This document shows positions 1 to 5,375 of a stretch of 5,375 nucleotides of DNA, piece by piece. The notes under the pieces were generated by a model, which was given only the letters and a program-made list of their open reading frames with translations, did no database searches and had not been told where the DNA came from. The stretch is taken from positions 1 to 5,375 of the forward strand of contig JAUNUZ010000191.1 of assembly GCA_030537915.1 (NCBI GenBank), in the 5' to 3' direction. This DNA comes from Micrococcales bacterium (GTDB taxonomy: Bacteria; Actinomycetota; Actinomycetes; Actinomycetales; Dermatophilaceae). A program made the translations under genes and the position numbers. The stretch's first letter is position 1; every line of letters begins with the position of its first letter.

Positions 1-371
1 TCGCCGCGACCGTCGCCCTCCACACGATCGACGGTGAGGCAGACCCCGCGGTGGTGCGGGCGCTGACTGAGAGCACGATCCTGACGTTCGGGTCAGTGGG
101 AGGTTTTTTAGTCGCTCTGCTGACGTCGCTAGCCGGATTCCTGATTCTCCACACGGGCGCACTTCCGCGGTGGACGGGCTGGCTCGCTCTCGCCACCGCT
201 CTCGTCAACCTCGCCTTCGTGCCGACGATGTACTTCGGCACCGACTTCACGAGGTTCTACAGCGCCGCCGGAGATGGACCTGCAGCAATCGCTCCCGCCG
301 CGTTCGTCCTCTGGCTACTGGCGACAGCCATCGCCATGATGCGACAGAAACCGGTTCACGGCGCCACATAG
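1..371 (+). CDS. C-terminal part of a small multi-pass membrane protein (5' end outside window)
   Basis: The reading frame is open from base 3 to a TAG stop at 369-371, giving 122 visible residues, and it enters from outside the window. A GTG at 51 could serve as a start, but the 16 residues before it (AATVALHTIDGEADPA) read as normal protein and continue smoothly into the rest. Three hydrophobic segments are visible, at about residues 27-49, 60-78 and 95-113 of the visible part. A short basic loop (HTGALPRWTGW) lies between the first two. A loop of this type (GxLPRWLGW) recurs in actinobacterial integral membrane proteins of unknown function, including DUF4386-like ones; I assign it to that general group from memory only. 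The protein ends with a short basic tail. It is convergent with obg and is probably not functionally tied to the ribosomal cluster. Substrate and function cannot be stated. Confidence 0.8.
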   Translation, partial: AATVALHTIDGEADPAVVRALTESTILTFGSVGGFLVALLTSLAGFLILHTGALPRWTGWLALATALVNLAFVPTMYFGTDFTRFYSAAGDGPAAIAPAAFVLWLLATAIAMMRQKPVHGAT

Positions 372-426
372 CATCCACTCTGGCCGAGCTCGTGCAGACC
401 CGAACCTCGACCCGGCAGGGTGGCGG

Positions 427-1956
427 TCAGTCCTGGTCGGCGCTCGTCCACAGACCGGCCTTGCGCTCGGCGGCCAGCTCCTCGCGGGCGGCCTGCTTGG
501 CGGTACGACGGGTGTCGTAGTCGACGCGCTTTTCCTGGCGGCTGGGGCGGTGCCGATCGTCCAGCCGCACGTCTGTGCCGCGAGGACCGGTCGCCGGGCC
601 GAGCAGCTCGGCACCCGCTGACATCGTGGGCTCCCAGTCGAAGACCACCGCGTTGTCGCTGGCCCCGATCAGCACCGTCGACCCCGCGACGGCACCGGCC
701 TTGAGGAGCTCCTGCTCCACGCCGGAGCGAGCCAATCGATCCGCGAGATAGCCGACGGCCTCGTCGTTGGAGAAGTCCGTCTGGCGCACCCAGCGTGTCG
801 GTCGCTCGCCGATGACCCGGAAGGCCTCGCCGTCTGGGGTCTCCTCGCGGCGCACCTCGAAGCCCGAGTCATCAAGGGCGACCGGGCGCACGATGACACG
901 TCGACGCTCGAAGCCCTCCGGCGGCAGCGCCTCGCGGGCCGCCTTGACGTGCCGTGCCATGGCGAAGACCAGCTCGCGCAGACCGGTCTTGGCCACTGCT
1001 GAAACGATGTGGACCTCGATACCGCGCGCCTCGAGATCCGGCTTGACGAACTCAGCGAGCTCGCGGGCCTCCGGCACGTCCGCCTTGTTGAGCACAACAA
1101 TCCGCGTCCGCTCCGCCAGCGGGCGACCGCCGAGGGCCTCGTCCGGGACATACTGGTGCAGCTCGTGCTCGATGATGTCGAGATCGCTCATCGGGTCGCG
1201 GCCGGGCTCCAGCGTCGCGCAATCGATGACGTGGACGAGCACGGAGCACCGCTCGACGTGCTTGAGGAACTCCAACCCCAGCCCGCGACCCTCGTGAGCC
1301 CCGGGGATGAGCCCGGGCACGTCCGCAACGGTGAAGCGCCCCTCCCCCGCCGTCACGACACCGAGGTTGGGCACGAGTGTCGTGAAGGGATAGTCGGCGA
1401 TCTTCGGCTTGGCGGCCGACAGCACCGAGACGAGACTCGACTTGCCCGCCGATGGGTAGCCGATGAGGGCGACGTCGGCGAGGGACTTCAGTTCAAGGAC
1501 CACGTCCAGGCTGCTACCGGGCTCCCCCAGGAGTGCGAAACCGGGTGCCTTTCGTCGCTTCGAGGCGAGCGCCCTGTTGCCCAGGCCACCGCGTCCGCCG
1601 CGGGCGAGCACGATCTCGGTGCCCTCCCCGACCAGGTCGGCGACGATCAAGCCATCCGCGCTACGCGCTACGGTCCCGGCAGGGACCGGCAGGATGAGGT
1701 CCGCCCCGGCGGCCCCGTTGCGCTCGTCGCCCTCGCCCGGGCGACCGTTCTCGGCGCGCCGGTGCGGGGTGTGGTGGTAGTCGAGCAGGGTCGTGATCTG
1801 CGGGTCGACCCGCAGGACGACGTTGCCGCCGTGACCGCCGTTGCCGCCGTCCGGCCCACCGAGCGGTTTGAACTTCTCGCGGTGCACGGAGGCGCAGCCG
1901 TGACCGCCGTGACCGGCGTGAACTTGCAGGGTGACGCGGTCGACGAAGACGGCCAT
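427..1956 (-). CDS. obg: GTPase Obg (CgtA/ObgE), 50S ribosome assembly GTPase
   Basis: Obg is a slow-hydrolysing GTPase that binds the 50S subunit late in assembly and links ribosome maturation to nutrient and stress status. The protein has 509 residues. The glycine-rich Obg domain spans about 1-159 and includes [12 protein letters not shown]. The GTPase domain spans about 160-340: P-loop GYPSAGKSS at 166-174, switch I around YPFTTLVPN at 189-197, G3 DVPG at 212-215, G4 NKAD at 290-293, and G5 SAVAKTG at 319-325. A C-terminal OCT domain covers about 352-442. The remaining 65 or so residues are charged and probably disordered. All motifs are intact. The length exceeds the roughly 390 residues of E. 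coli and the roughly 480 usual in mycobacteria and streptomycetes, mainly through the tail. The ATG at 1956 is preceded by GAGAGGA at 1971-1965 with 8 bases of spacing, and the start MAVFVDRV fits the family. It is last in the rplU-rpmA-obg series, 177 bases after rpmA. Confidence 0.98.
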   Translation of the reverse strand: MAVFVDRVTLQVHAGHGGHGCASVHREKFKPLGGPDGGNGGHGGNVVLRVDPQITTLLDYHHTPHRRAENGRPGEGDERNGAAGADLILPVPAGTVARSADGLIVADLVGEGTEIVLARGGRGGLGNRALASKRRKAPGFALLGEPGSSLDVVLELKSLADVALIGYPSAGKSSLVSVLSAAKPKIADYPFTTLVPNLGVVTAGEGRFTVADVPGLIPGAHEGRGLGLEFLKHVERCSVLVHVIDCATLEPGRDPMSDLDIIEHELHQYVPDEALGGRPLAERTRIVVLNKADVPEARELAEFVKPDLEARGIEVHIVSAVAKTGLRELVFAMARHVKAAREALPPEGFERRRVIVRPVALDDSGFEVRREETPDGEAFRVIGERPTRWVRQTDFSNDEAVGYLADRLARSGVEQELLKAGAVAGSTVLIGASDNAVVFDWEPTMSAGAELLGPATGPRGTDVRLDDRHRPSRQEKRVDYDTRRTAKQAAREELAAERKAGLWTSADQD

Positions 1957-1980
1957 CGGCAGGGTCCTCTCTTGGGGGGA

Positions 1981-1994
1981 AGAGTTCAGAGTTC
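1981..1994. repeat. Perfect 7-base tandem duplication (AGAGTTC x2) in the obg leader
   Basis: Two back-to-back copies of AGAGTTC lie 24-37 bases upstream of the obg ATG. In the transcript each copy supplies CUCU, which can pair with the AGAG of the obg ribosome binding site (1971-1965). The copy nearest obg forms a 5-pair stem CUCUU/AAGAG (1984-1980 with 1973-1969) around a six-C loop. The duplication is seen directly; any role in translation control is inferred. Confidence 0.55.
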
Positions 1995-2064
1995 GCGGGC
2001 CGGAAAAGTCACAGGCGGCCGCGGAGCGGATCGGAGCAGGATCAACGGAGCCGGGGAACGACGA

Positions 2065-2090
2065 AGGGGCGGGTCGCTCGACCCACCCCT
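2065..2090 (-). terminator. Strong hairpin downstream of rpmA: candidate terminator or attenuator before obg
   Basis: In the minus-strand transcript an 11-pair stem forms between AGGGGUGGGUC (2090-2080) and GACCCGCCCCU (2075-2065), with a 4-base loop. One pair is U-G in this sense (2085 with 2070) but a C-A mismatch in the plus sense, which favours a role in the rplU-rpmA-obg transcript. It begins 43 bases after the rpmA stop. The bases that follow (TCGTCGTTCCCC) contain scattered T but no continuous run, as is common for actinobacterial hairpin terminators. As obg lies downstream on the same strand, it may be a partial terminator that lowers obg expression relative to the ribosomal proteins, or an RNA processing or stability element. 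The structure is seen; the function is inferred. Confidence 0.5.
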
Positions 2091-2133
2091 GCCGTCGAGG
2101 GGCCGGCCAGCGGCGCCCCGTTGTGTCACCGAG

Positions 2134-2388
2134 TCACTGGGCAGCGACGATGTTCACGGTCTTACGTCCGCGCTTGGTGCCGAACTGCACCGAGCCCGAG
2201 GAGAGTGCGAACAGCGTGTCGTCCCCGCCGCGGCCGACATTGTCGCCGGGGTGGAAGTGGGTGCCGCGCTGCCGGACGAGGATCTCGCCCGCGCCGACGA
2301 CCTGGCCGCCGAAGCGCTTGACGCCGAGGAATTGGGCATTGGAGTCGCGCCCGTTACGGGTGGAGGATGCACCCTTCTTGTGTGCCAT
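2134..2388 (-). CDS. rpmA: 50S ribosomal protein L27 (bL27)
   Basis: bL27 sits in the 50S subunit, with its N-terminus reaching towards the peptidyl transferase centre. The 84-residue product has the family features: N-terminal [18 protein letters not shown], then [11 protein letters not shown] and the region [23 protein letters not shown] split around residues 39-61. Length is normal. It starts directly at MAHKKG, so it lacks the Firmicutes-type N-terminal extension that must be cut off by a protease. The ATG at 2388 follows a purine-rich stretch (GGAAGG about 12 bases upstream, with a second GCAGG nearer), a slightly long spacing. It lies 43 bases after rplU with no obvious terminator between, so the two are almost certainly cotranscribed, as in most bacteria. 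Confidence 0.98.
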   Translation of the reverse strand: MAHKKGASSTRNGRDSNAQFLGVKRFGGQVVGAGEILVRQRGTHFHPGDNVGRGGDDTLFALSSGSVQFGTKRGRKTVNIVAAQ

Positions 2389-2431
2389 GTTGCAAGCCTG
2401 CCTTCCGAAGCTGAGGGAACCTGCGCGACGC

Positions 2432-2740
2432 TCAGGCGTCGATCGCGGTGACCCTGATCTGGGTCGAGTGCTGACGGTGCCCCTGGCGCTTGCGGTAGCC
2501 CGTCTTGTTCTTGAACTTCATGATGGTGATCTTGGGACCCTTGGTCGGCTTGACGACCTCGGCTCGGACACTGACCTTGGCAAGCTTTGCCGCGTCGGTG
2601 GTCACGGTGGACCCGTCGACGAGGAGCAGCGGGGTCAACTCAAGGCTGTCACCGGGGGAACCGTCGACCTTGTCGACGATGAGGACGTCACCGACGGCCA
2701 CCTTTTCCTGACGGCCGCCTGCGCGGACGATCGCATACAC
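2432..2740 (-). CDS. rplU: 50S ribosomal protein L21 (bL21), GTG start at 2740
   Basis: bL21 is a 23S rRNA-binding protein of the large subunit. I call 102 residues, starting [17 protein letters not shown] after the initiator, with the L21 signature [12 protein letters not shown] near residues 79-90. A longer frame opens at a GTG at 2761 and would add seven residues (start MSRSGLD). I prefer the GTG at 2740 for two reasons. L21 proteins normally begin MYAIV. An AGGAG at 2755-2751 lies 10 bases before 2740, and it would fall inside the coding region if 2761 were the start. No ribosome binding site is visible before 2761. The 102-residue length fits actinobacterial L21 (about 103-106). It heads the rplU-rpmA-obg series and is preceded by a structured 104-base gap after rne. 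Confidence 0.97.
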   Translation of the reverse strand: MYAIVRAGGRQEKVAVGDVLIVDKVDGSPGDSLELTPLLLVDGSTVTTDAAKLAKVSVRAEVVKPTKGPKITIMKFKNKTGYRKRQGHRQHSTQIRVTAIDA

Positions 2741-2750
2741 GTCTAACCCA

Positions 2751-2755
2751 CTCCT
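2751..2755 (-). promoter_or_regulatory. Ribosome binding site that fixes the rplU start
   Basis: AGGAG on the minus strand, with 10 bases (2750-2741) before the GTG at 2740. It overlaps the first codons of the longer alternative frame from 2761, so its position supports the shorter L21. Confidence 0.75.
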
Positions 2756-2768
2756 GCTCACTCGTTGG

Positions 2769-2821
2769 ACGAAGCACCACTTCGTACCGGCCCGTCAACA
2801 CGGGTCACGGTGGGCGCACCG
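2769..2821 (-). promoter_or_regulatory. Three tandem stem-loops in the rplU leader (candidate cis-regulatory RNA)
   Basis: In transcript order, three perfect stem-loops lie close together on the minus strand. The first has arms CGGUG (2821-2817) and CACCG (2812-2808) with loop CGCC. The second has arms CCCGU (2804-2800) and ACGGG (2795-2791) with loop GUUG. The third has arms ACGAAG (2785-2780) and CUUCGU (2774-2769) with loop UGGUG. The linkers are 3 and 5 bases, and the rplU AGGAG follows 13 bases after the third hairpin. An alternative pairing, ACCG (2811-2808) with CGGU (2789-2786), would lengthen the second hairpin and break the first. No T-rich tail follows any of them, so plain termination of rne is less likely, though not excluded. 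Possible roles are autogenous control by L21, RNase E processing of an rne-rplU transcript, or mRNA protection. The structures are seen; the role is inferred. Confidence 0.4.
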
Positions 2822-2844
2822 ACGCATTACGTTACTGGACTTAT

Positions 2845-5375
2845 CTAGGAGGAACCAAACTCACCGGGAGTCCCACTACCGGCCTGCGAGGTTGGGCCGG
2901 GTGGGTCATCGGTCGCGCTGTCATCGGATGACTGCGCATCACCACCGGACGGCGGCCCCGCGGGTGCCACAACGCGAGCCCGTTTGCGCCGCTTCGGCGC
3001 CGGCGGCTGGACTGCCCAGGGACCTGCCGAGTCCGACTCCTGCGGCGAACCAGACTCGCCCGACCCGGTGAAGTCCGCGTCGGGTTCCGATGACGGCGAA
3101 TCGTTTCTCTCAGTGTCGCGGGAGTCCGTCGTCGCAAGCGCAAGGGCCACCTCGGCGTTGCCTCCGACCTCAGCCGCGACGAAGACACCCGGTGTCATCG
3201 AGGCGCCGACCGGTGCGGCCGCCGCCGTCCGGACCGCCCGACGCGTGCCGCGGCGACGCGCTGGAGAAGCGGTCTCGGCCTGCGCGGGCTGGCCGTCCCC
3301 ATCGGCGGCGGCCGATGCAGCCGACTCCACGAAGGACGATCCGCTCGGGTCAAGCACGCGCGTCACGGCCTGGACGACCGCAGCGGCGGCCTGCGAGGAC
3401 ACCCGTTCGGTCGACTCCTGCGGTTCGCGGCGGGCGCTCTGCACTGCTGCCGCGACATCCGAGGCCACATCCGAGGAGCGGGCGGCCGAACTCTGAGACG
3501 CGCCGTCACCGTGATTGCTGGCCTGGACGGCCGCCGCGTAGGCGGCTGCCGCGATCTGAGCCGGCGTGGGCCCGGATGGGCTGGCGGGGGCCGGCGAACT
3601 GCCGGAGTCTGTACCGCTACCGCTACCGCTGGAGCGACCGCGACGACCGCGCCCACGGCCTTGGCCGTCGCGAGAGTCAGCCCGCTCGCCACCGCTGGAT
3701 CCGCCGGAGTCGTGGTCCGAGCCCGTCGACCGGTCCACCGGCTCGTTATGCACGACAAGGCCGCGGCCGGCACAGTACTCGCACGGTTCGGAGAACACCT
3801 CGATGAGCCCCGCGCCGACCCGCTTGCGGGTCATCTGCACCAGGCCGAGTGAAGTGACCTCGGCAACCTGGTGCTTGGTGCGGTCGCGGCCAAGGCACTC
3901 CAGGAGGCGACGCACGACGAGGTCGCGGTTCGCCTCGAGCACCATATCGATGAAGTCGATGACGATGATGCCGCCGATGTCTCGCAGCCGCAACTGTCGG
4001 ACGATCTCCTCGGCCGCCTCGATGTTGTTCTTCGTCACCGTCTCCTCGAGGTTGCCTCCCGAGCCCGTGAACTTGCCCGTGTTGACATCGATCACCGTCA
4101 TCGCCTCGGTGCGGTCGATGACGAGCGAACCGCCCGAGGGCAGCCACACCTTGCGGTCCATCGCCTTGCTCAGCTGCTCGTCGATCCGGTAGTGCGCGAA
4201 GACGTCGCGGTCACCGGTCCACTTCGTCAGACGATCGGACAGGTCGTCCGCCACGTGCTGGACGTAGTCGCTGATCGTCGACCAAGCGTCCTCTCCGGCG
4301 ACTACGAGCTTGGTGAAATCCTCGTTGAAGACGTCGCGAACGACGCGGACCGTCAGGTCCGGCTCGCCGTGCAGGAGCACCGGCGCGTTGCCCGACTTCG
4401 CCTTCGCCTGGATCCGCTCCCACTCGTTGGTGAGCCGCTCCACATCGGCGCGCAGCTCGGCCTCGGAGGCGCCCTCGGCCGCGGTGCGCACGATGACGCC
4501 AGCGTTTTCGGGGACGATCTCCTTGAGGATCTGCTTCAGTCGCGCGCGCTCGGTGTCGGCCAGCTTGCGCGAGATGCCGGTCATCGAGCCGTCGGGAACG
4601 TAGACGAGGTAGCGGCCCGGCAGCGATATCTGCGACGTCAGCCGGGCACCCTTGTGCCCGATCGGGTCCTTGGTCACCTGGGCGAGGACGCCCTGACCCG
4701 AAGACAGCGCGTTCTCGATGCGGCGGGCCTTGTGCTGCTCGAGTCCGGCGGCGTCCCAGTTGACCTCGCCCGCGTAGAGGACCGCGTTGCGGCCCTTGCC
4801 GATGTCGACGAACGCCGCCTCCATGCTCGGTAGGACATTCTGCACCCGACCGAGATAGACATTGCCCGCCATCGAGGAGCCGGCCGTGTGGGATGTCGAT
4901 CCCGGCCCGGAGATGTAGTGCTCGACAAGGACGCCGTCCTCCAGGACTCCGATCTGCGTCAGCGGACCCTGCTGGCGAACGACCATGACTCGCTCGACGC
5001 TCTCGCGGCGGGCGAGGAACTCGGCCTCGGTGATGATCGTGCGGCGTCGACCGGCCTCGCGGCCCTCGCGACGGCGCTGCCGTTTGGCCTCCAGACGCGT
5101 CGATCCGCGGATGCCGGTCGCAACGTCACGCTGCTGCGGCTGGCGCGGTTCGCGGACCTTGGTGACGATGCCCGGCGAGTCATCGGTCGTTGAGTCCGCC
5201 GACCCGCTCCTACGGCGGCGGCGCGTGCGGCGCCGACCACTCAAGGAGTCCGATCCGTCGCCCTCGTCTGCTGAATCGGTGTCGCGGCTGTCGCCGGAGT
5301 CACCGTCGTCGTCGTGGGTGGCGTGGCTGCGGCCGCCCGTGTCGCCGGGGGTGTCGCTCCCGGCGCGCCCGCGTG
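2845..5375 (-). CDS. rne: Ribonuclease E/G (5' end outside window)
   Basis: This is the endoribonuclease that cleaves single-stranded AU-rich RNA, starting mRNA decay and maturing rRNA and tRNA. The frame is open through the right edge of the window to a TAG at 2847-2845; at least 842 residues are visible. Counting from the TTG at 5244 as residue 1, I see, in order: an Arg patch (4-12); a basic helix-like stretch (50-69) that opens the conserved actinobacterial core; an S1-type domain (about 127-217); the 5'-phosphate sensor residues R253-T254 (matching E. coli R169-T170); the catalytic metal site D386, N388 and D430 in IDVNTG and IDFIDM (matching D303, N305, D346); and a zinc-link CxxC (C488, C491). 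The E. coli small domain after the zinc link is absent. A disordered tail of about 295 residues follows, with an RG-rich patch (528-537), Ala-rich segments and KRRKRAR (751-757). The 43 residues before 5244 are Asp/Ser/Gly-rich and in frame, so the TTG is not the start. The core closely resembles M. tuberculosis Rne as I remember it. Confidence 0.97.
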   Translation of the reverse strand, partial: RGRAGSDTPGDTGGRSHATHDDDGDSGDSRDTDSADEGDGSDSLSGRRRTRRRRRSGSADSTTDDSPGIVTKVREPRQPQQRDVATGIRGSTRLEAKRQRRREGREAGRRRTIITEAEFLARRESVERVMVVRQQGPLTQIGVLEDGVLVEHYISGPGSTSHTAGSSMAGNVYLGRVQNVLPSMEAAFVDIGKGRNAVLYAGEVNWDAAGLEQHKARRIENALSSGQGVLAQVTKDPIGHKGARLTSQISLPGRYLVYVPDGSMTGISRKLADTERARLKQILKEIVPENAGVIVRTAAEGASEAELRADVERLTNEWERIQAKAKSGNAPVLLHGEPDLTVRVVRDVFNEDFTKLVVAGEDAWSTISDYVQHVADDLSDRLTKWTGDRDVFAHYRIDEQLSKAMDRKVWLPSGGSLVIDRTEAMTVIDVNTGKFTGSGGNLEETVTKNNIEAAEEIVRQLRLRDIGGIIVIDFIDMVLEANRDLVVRRLLECLGRDRTKHQVAEVTSLGLVQMTRKRVGAGLIEVFSEPCEYCAGRGLVVHNEPVDRSTGSDHDSGGSSGGERADSRDGQGRGRGRRGRSSGSGSGTDSGSSPAPASPSGPTPAQIAAAAYAAAVQASNHGDGASQSSAARSSDVASDVAAAVQSARREPQESTERVSSQAAAAVVQAVTRVLDPSGSSFVESAASAAADGDGQPAQAETASPARRRGTRRAVRTAAAAPVGASMTPGVFVAAEVGGNAEVALALATTDSRDTERNDSPSSEPDADFTGSGESGSPQESDSAGPWAVQPPAPKRRKRARVVAPAGPPSGGDAQSSDDSATDDPPGPTSQAGSGTPGEFGSS
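3612..3629. repeat. Hexanucleotide tandem repeat (TACCGC x3) inside rne
   Basis: Three perfect copies of TACCGC (plus strand) lie in the disordered tail of RNase E and encode a Ser-Gly repeat (SGSGSG). Gain or loss of a unit would stay in frame and change a flexible linker by two residues. This is ordinary low-complexity coding sequence, but it could vary between strains. Confidence 0.7.

Noticed and set aside
51..371. GTG at 51 as the true start of the membrane protein
   Set aside because: The in-frame sequence upstream is open and protein-like. The nearest purine-rich stretch (GAGG at 36-39) is 11 bases away and weak, so the gene more likely begins outside the window.
372..426. Terminator in the convergent gap between the membrane gene and obg
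   Set aside because: Only a 4-pair stem (ACCC 410-413 with GGGT 418-421) is visible and no T-run follows on either strand.
1009..2451. Long plus-strand open frame of 480 codons running antisense to obg and rpmA
   Set aside because: It lies opposite two certain genes, spans their intergenic gap, and its product is a low-complexity mix of Arg, Asp, Val and Gly with no recognisable domain. Such frames are expected opposite GC-rich genes.
2793..2798. TTGACG on the minus strand as a -35 box for rplU
   Set aside because: No acceptable -10 box lies 16-19 bases downstream, and the hexamer is part of the second leader hairpin.
3871..4833. Plus-strand open frame of 320 codons antisense to the RNase E catalytic core
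   Set aside because: It mirrors the highly conserved rne coding strand, has no known motif and arises from third-position GC bias.
5209..5244. TTG at 5244 as the start of RNase E
   Set aside because: The frame continues unbroken to the window edge with an acidic Ser/Asp/Gly-rich sequence typical of actinobacterial RNase E N-terminal extensions, and no ribosome binding site is evident before the TTG.

Overview
The window reads as chromosomal DNA from a high-GC actinobacterium (class Actinomycetia). The signs are very G+C-rich third codon positions, GTG/TTG starts, and proteins of clear actinobacterial type: an RNase E with disordered extensions on both sides of a central catalytic core, an L27 without the Firmicutes-type cleavable N-terminus, and an Obg with a long charged C-terminal tail. 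Genus cannot be fixed from the sequence.

Layout, left to right. (1) Bases 1-371, plus strand: the 3' end of a small multi-pass membrane protein gene, cut by the window start. (2) A 55-base convergent gap. (3) Minus strand, transcribed right to left: rne (2845 to beyond 5375, 5' end outside the window), rplU (2432-2740), rpmA (2134-2388) and obg (427-1956). This is the classic actinobacterial rne-rplU-rpmA-obg cluster. RNase E processes and degrades RNA, L21 and L27 are 50S ribosomal proteins, and Obg is the GTPase that acts in late 50S assembly and stress signalling. The cluster therefore joins ribosome production with RNA turnover.

The coding content is ordinary and well known, and I see no undescribed multi-gene system, mobile element, CRISPR array or RNA gene. 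The features most worth attention are non-coding. The 104-base rne-rplU gap holds three consecutive perfect stem-loops just upstream of the rplU ribosome binding site. The 177-base rpmA-obg gap holds a strong hairpin that is better paired in the transcribed (minus) sense, plus upstream arms that could form mutually exclusive structures. The obg ribosome binding site lies beside a 7-base tandem repeat able to pair with it. The disordered tail of RNase E carries a short alanine-rich motif three times, which may be a protein-binding element. Downstream of obg, the place often occupied by proB is taken by a convergent membrane protein gene.
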